This document shows positions 61,005-64,000 of a stretch of DNA of 64,000 nt, piece by piece. The notes below the pieces were generated by a model, which worked only from the letters and a program-made list of their open reading frames with translations, had not been told where the DNA came from and made no database searches. The stretch is from positions 51,363 to 115,362 of the forward strand of contig JAKUPL010000012.1 in the NCBI GenBank assembly GCA_022449455.1, in the 5' to 3' direction. Both the position numbers and the translations under genes were made by a program. The first letter of the stretch is position 1; each line of letters opens with the position of its first letter. This DNA is from Alcanivorax sp. (GTDB lineage Bacteria; Pseudomonadota; Gammaproteobacteria; Pseudomonadales; Alcanivoracaceae).

Positions 61005-61045
61005 GTGGAAAGCGTGTAGAAGGCGTGTAGAAAAAGTGTAAACCC
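61005..61045. repeat. 11-bp-period direct repeats between ompA-like and exchanger genes
   Basis: GTGTAGAAGGC (61014-61024) and GTGTAGAAAAA (61025-61035) are followed by GTGTAAACC (61036) and preceded by GTGGAAAGC (61005). The period of one helical turn is that of OmpR/PhoB-type response regulator sites. Confidence 0.5.
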
Positions 61046-61112
61046 GCTGTACTTGTTGCCCCCGCGCGGGCCGGTAGACTGACCTTTCGCACACCCCGGA
61101 CGGGAGGTATCC

Positions 61113-62144
61113 ATCGAGTTCCTGCAGCAGTCCCTGGGCCTGAGTCTGGCCCTGTTTGCCTTGTGCGTGGCGATCATCGCCACCGCCGGCGTCAAAATCA
61201 CCGGCGTGGTGGACGAGCTGGCAGATCGTACCCGCCTGGGCGAGGCGCTGGCCGGCGCGGTGCTGCTGGGCGCCACCACTTCCCTGTCGGGCAGCGTGCT
61301 GTCGGTGACCGCCGCCCTGAAGGGCAACGCGGACCTGGCGCTGAGCAACGCCCTCGGCGGCATCGCCGTGCAGACCGCCTTCCTGGCGGTGGCGGACCTG
61401 TTCTACCGCCGCGCCAATCTGGAACACGCCGCCGCCTCCGCCGCCAACCTGATGCAGGGCGCCCTCCTGGTGACCCTGATGGCGGTGATTCTGGTGGGCA
61501 CCTATTCGCCACCGGTCACGGTGTGGGGCGTGCACCCCGCCTCCCTGGTCCTGCTGGCGGTGTACGGCTACGGCGTGCGGCTGATCCGCCATGCCCGCCT
61601 TCAGCCCATGTGGCGACCGGCGCGCACTCGCGAAACCCGCGAGGACGTGCCTGACGAAGACAACCTGCACCTGTCACTGAGCAAACTGGTGCTGCTGTTC
61701 CTGGCTCTGACCGCCCTGCTCGGCCTGTCCGGCTGGGCTCTGGAAAACGCCGCCGCCGCCCTCGCCGAGCAGACCGGCCTGGCGCAGACCACCGTGGGCC
61801 TGCTGCTCACCGCCACGGTGACCTCGCTGCCGGAGCTGGTGACCTCTGTGGCGGCGGTGCGCCGGGGTGCCCTGACCCTGGCGGTGGGCGGCATCATCGG
61901 CGGCAACGCCTTCGATACGCTGTTCACGGCGGCCTCGGACATCGCCTACCGGGAAGGCAGCATCTACGCGCGCATGGGCGATGATCTGCTGCTGTGGGTG
62001 GCGCTGTCGGTGCTGATGACCGGCGCCCTGCTGATGGGTATGATCCGGCGCGAGGAACAGGGGCCCGGCGGCATCGGATTCGAAAGCGCCGCGGTGCTGC
62101 TGCTCTACGCCGTGGGCATCGGCCTGGTGCTGCACGGCGCATGA
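61113..62144 (+). CDS. calcium/sodium:proton exchanger (CaCA family), possible ATC start
   Basis: Inner membrane cation antiporter with two alpha repeats: [20 protein letters not shown] and [18 protein letters not shown]. The codon at 61113 is ATC, 5 nt after GGGAGG, and translates as (M)[19 protein letters not shown], an expected first helix. The first standard start in frame is TTG at 61161, which would remove half of that helix and has no ribosome site. No ATG, GTG or TTG occurs nearer. 343 residues if ATC is used. An alternative is a sequencing error in the start codon. Confidence 0.85.
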   Translation: MEFLQQSLGLSLALFALCVAIIATAGVKITGVVDELADRTRLGEALAGAVLLGATTSLSGSVLSVTAALKGNADLALSNALGGIAVQTAFLAVADLFYRRANLEHAAASAANLMQGALLVTLMAVILVGTYSPPVTVWGVHPASLVLLAVYGYGVRLIRHARLQPMWRPARTRETREDVPDEDNLHLSLSKLVLLFLALTALLGLSGWALENAAAALAEQTGLAQTTVGLLLTATVTSLPELVTSVAAVRRGALTLAVGGIIGGNAFDTLFTAASDIAYREGSIYARMGDDLLLWVALSVLMTGALLMGMIRREEQGPGGIGFESAAVLLLYAVGIGLVLHGA

Positions 62145-62241
62145 TTTTACCTGCCTTTTATGATCGTCCCCGGACGTCGGGTTTATAGTCGGAGGATGGA
62201 ATCGGGCGCCGCCCGGACGCCACCGCCGCCGGGAGGCCAGT

Positions 62242-63222
62242 TTGAATCGCGACCAGCCATCAGACCCTGAGCACCACGACGAAGACAGCACCCCCTGGGA
62301 AGACGCGGTGAAACGGGAACGCCGCGACGCGGCCCGGGACGGCCGCCACGACGACGAGGAGGACGACGACAAGCAGGACGACTACCTGCCCTCCAAGGCG
62401 GCGGCGGTGCACGAGCGGCTGCGCGTGTCCGGCGAGAAGGAATTGGAGCGCGACGCCATGGCGCTGCTCTGGTCGGCGATCGCCGCGGGCATTTCCATGA
62501 GCGCCTCGTTCATGGCCCGCGGCCTGCTGGACGCGCATCTGCCGGACAGCGACGCCGGCTTTCTGGTGGGCAGCATCGGCTATACCTTCGGCTTTCTGAT
62601 CGTGATCCTGGCCCGCCAGCAACTGTTCACCGAAAACACGGTGACCGCCGTGCTGCCGTTCATGAGCCACCCCACCGCCGGCAACCTGGGCCGGCTGATA
62701 CGCCTGTGGGGCGTGGTGCTGGCCGGCAACATCGTCGGCGCCGGGCTGGCCGCCTTCACCTTTCTGCACCTGCCCATGTTCTCGCCGGCGGTGGCCGACT
62801 CGTTCGTATCACTGGGCCATAAGGTGATGGAGAACGGCCCCTTCGAAATGTTCTCCAAGGGCATCGTCGCCGGCTGGCTGATCGCCACCATGGTGTGGGT
62901 GATGCCCTCCGCCGACCAGGCCAAGGCCTGGGTAATCCTGATCATGACCTACGCGGTGGCCATCGGTGAATTTCCGCACATCATCGTCGGCGCCAGCGAG
63001 ATCCTTTATCTGGTGTTCGCCGGCGAAACCGGTTGGGCCGACTTTTTCCTGCGCTTCGGCCTGCCCACCCTGGCCGGCAATATCGCCGGCGGCACCTTTA
63101 TCTTCGCGCTGATCAGCCACGCGCAGATTCGCAATGACATGGACATCCAGCGCCAGGGCCGTCGCGGCGCCTGGGGCTTTGCTCGCAAGCATGCACCTGG
63201 ACATAAAAATAAGAATCAATAA
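62242..63222 (+). CDS. formate/nitrite transporter (FNT) family protein
   Basis: 326 residues, TTG start with GGGAGG 5 nt upstream. Acidic, charged N-terminal 65 residues, then six hydrophobic segments of the FNT fold (WSAIAAGISMSASFMARGLL; ARQQLFTENTVTAVLPFM; NIVGAGLAAFTFLH). The long acidic extension is typical of the YfdC-like branch, whose substrate is unknown. Confidence 0.9.
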   Translation: MNRDQPSDPEHHDEDSTPWEDAVKRERRDAARDGRHDDEEDDDKQDDYLPSKAAAVHERLRVSGEKELERDAMALLWSAIAAGISMSASFMARGLLDAHLPDSDAGFLVGSIGYTFGFLIVILARQQLFTENTVTAVLPFMSHPTAGNLGRLIRLWGVVLAGNIVGAGLAAFTFLHLPMFSPAVADSFVSLGHKVMENGPFEMFSKGIVAGWLIATMVWVMPSADQAKAWVILIMTYAVAIGEFPHIIVGASEILYLVFAGETGWADFFLRFGLPTLAGNIAGGTFIFALISHAQIRNDMDIQRQGRRGAWGFARKHAPGHKNKNQ

Positions 63223-63228
63223 CAATTG
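63207..63228. promoter_or_regulatory. AT-rich, possibly Fur-bound leader of the sigma-factor gene
   Basis: ATAAGAATCAATAACAATTG lies 27 nt before the FecI-like gene. FecI genes are commonly Fur-regulated; the match to the Fur box is poor. Confidence 0.25.
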
Positions 63229-63254
63229 CGGTTCATTTTCCCGCATAGCCGCCC

Positions 63255-63764
63255 ATGACCTCGCAACCGCCGACGCCGGCTCTGTACGCGGAGTACACCC
63301 GCAAAATCCATCGTTATCTGTGGCTGCGTACCGGCGCCCCGGAGTTGGCGGCGGACCTTACCCAGGAATGCTTTGCCCGACTGCTGGCCCGGGACGGCGA
63401 CGCGCCCATCGAGCGGCCCCTGCCCTATCTGTACACCCTGGCCGGCCACCTGCTTACCGACCACCGCCGCCGTCACGAGACCTGGCGGACCGGCACCCTG
63501 GACCCGGAAGAGATGGACCGCCTGCTCGACGACCGCGCCGGCCCGGACGTGCTCTACGAAACGCAGCGCAAGGTCGACGACATCCAGGCCGCGCTGGCGC
63601 GGCTGCCGGCCCGCTCAAGGCGTGTGTTTCAGCTGTGCCGGGTGGAGGGCCACACCTACCCCGAAGCGGCGCGGGCACTGCGTCTGTCGGTAAGCTCGGT
63701 GCAGAAACATCTGGCCCTGGCAATGCGCTATATTGTCGACCAGACCCACACCGACGATGACTGA
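63255..63764 (+). CDS. ECF sigma factor, FecI type
   Basis: 169 residues. Region 2 LTQECFARLLARDG and region 4 ARLPARSRRVFQLCRVEG, TYPEAARALRLSVSSVQKHL. Followed after 21 nt by a FecR-like gene, the usual pair for surface signalling with a TonB receptor, which lies beyond the right edge or elsewhere. Confidence 0.93.
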   Translation: MTSQPPTPALYAEYTRKIHRYLWLRTGAPELAADLTQECFARLLARDGDAPIERPLPYLYTLAGHLLTDHRRRHETWRTGTLDPEEMDRLLDDRAGPDVLYETQRKVDDIQAALARLPARSRRVFQLCRVEGHTYPEAARALRLSVSSVQKHLALAMRYIVDQTHTDDD

Positions 63765-63785
63765 CGCCCGCACGGAACGCCGCCC

Positions 63786-64000
63786 ATGACTCTGCCCCGC
63801 TCTTCCCGACATGCCGACGCCGTGCAGTGGTGGCTGCGCTGCCAGGACGGCCCGCTGAGCGACGCCGAGGAGAGCGCCCTGGAACGCTGGCTGGCCCGCG
63901 ATCCGGCCCACGGCGAGGCGCTGGCGGCGGTGGAGATGCAATGGGCCCTGGCCGGCGAGCTGGCGCATCGCCCGGCCGGCCAGCGGGCGGCGGCGCCCTC
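63786..64000 (+). CDS. FecR-like anti-sigma factor, 5' part only
   Basis: Start MTLPRSSRHADAVQWWLR; the N-terminal domain shows WWLRCQDGPLSDAEESALE and RWLARDPAHGEALAAVE, the cytoplasmic block that binds FecI-type sigma factors. Truncated by the window end after 71 codons. Confidence 0.88.
   Translation, partial: MTLPRSSRHADAVQWWLRCQDGPLSDAEESALERWLARDPAHGEALAAVEMQWALAGELAHRPAGQRAAAP

Noticed and set aside
60966..63236. Shared 13-mer AATTGCGGTTCAT before the ompA-like and FecI-like genes
   Set aside because: Exact 13-mers shared by chance are expected tens of times in 64 kb, and its orientation relative to the two genes differs.

Overview
The window is a GC-rich, gene-dense stretch of a gammaproteobacterial chromosome. 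Protein flavour (many acyl-CoA enzymes, Liv-type importers, an AcrAB-type pump, a PagL-like enzyme, FecI/FecR) suggests an Alcanivorax/Alloalcanivorax-type marine hydrocarbon degrader; the genus is inference. No rRNA, tRNA, insertion sequence, prophage or CRISPR array was seen. Most of the window is a catabolic island for carboxylic acids activated to CoA thioesters; the actual substrates cannot be read from sequence.

Layout. 0-9 kb: end-truncated FadB-type enzyme, Liv-type importer 1 (livHMGF plus binding protein), an acyl-CoA ligase and a SurE paralogue. 10-13.2 kb: module 1 of kinase (APH fold), SDR and ACAD10/11-type dehydrogenase. 13.3-20.2 kb: acrR-acrA-acrB-outer membrane factor. 20.3-23.5 kb: PagL-like protein, YncD/PqqU-like TonB receptor, host-attachment protein. 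23.6-28.4 kb: thioesterase, IclR regulator, SDR, aldehyde dehydrogenase, dienoyl-CoA isomerase-like protein. 28.5-35.2 kb: SMP-30 protein, three SDRs, and module 2 (kinase, ACAD, histidine phosphatase). 35.4-42.2 kb: enoyl-CoA hydratase, TetR, then a beta-oxidation set (two ACADs, MaoC hydratase, SDR, thiolase). 42.4-59.9 kb: two paralogous binding-protein-livHMGF operons, each near an AMP-forming ligase and an alpha/beta hydrolase. 60-64 kb: OmpA-like protein, cation exchanger, FNT channel, FecI-like sigma factor and the start of FecR.

How it may work together: three importers bring in acids, three ligases make CoA esters, several ACAD/hydratase/SDR/thiolase sets shorten them, and two kinase-ACAD-SDR triplets resemble the split 4-hydroxyacyl-CoA route (levulinate lva genes; animal ACAD10/11). 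Three candidate operator families tie the pieces together: an IclR-like palindrome placed next to -35 boxes, and two different palindromes each found at two promoters.

The most unusual structure is a set of nine intergenic elements between 9.8 and 40.1 kb. Each is built of 7-nt tandem repeats in inverted orientation around a GC-rich core. Two unrelated heptamers (NCAGGAT and AGTTRAA) are used in the same architecture. Other notable points are importer ATPases with one apparently degenerate ATP site, a 24-nt tandem repeat that multiplies start codons of the outer membrane factor, and catalytic-residue substitutions in a histidine phosphatase and the PagL-like protein.
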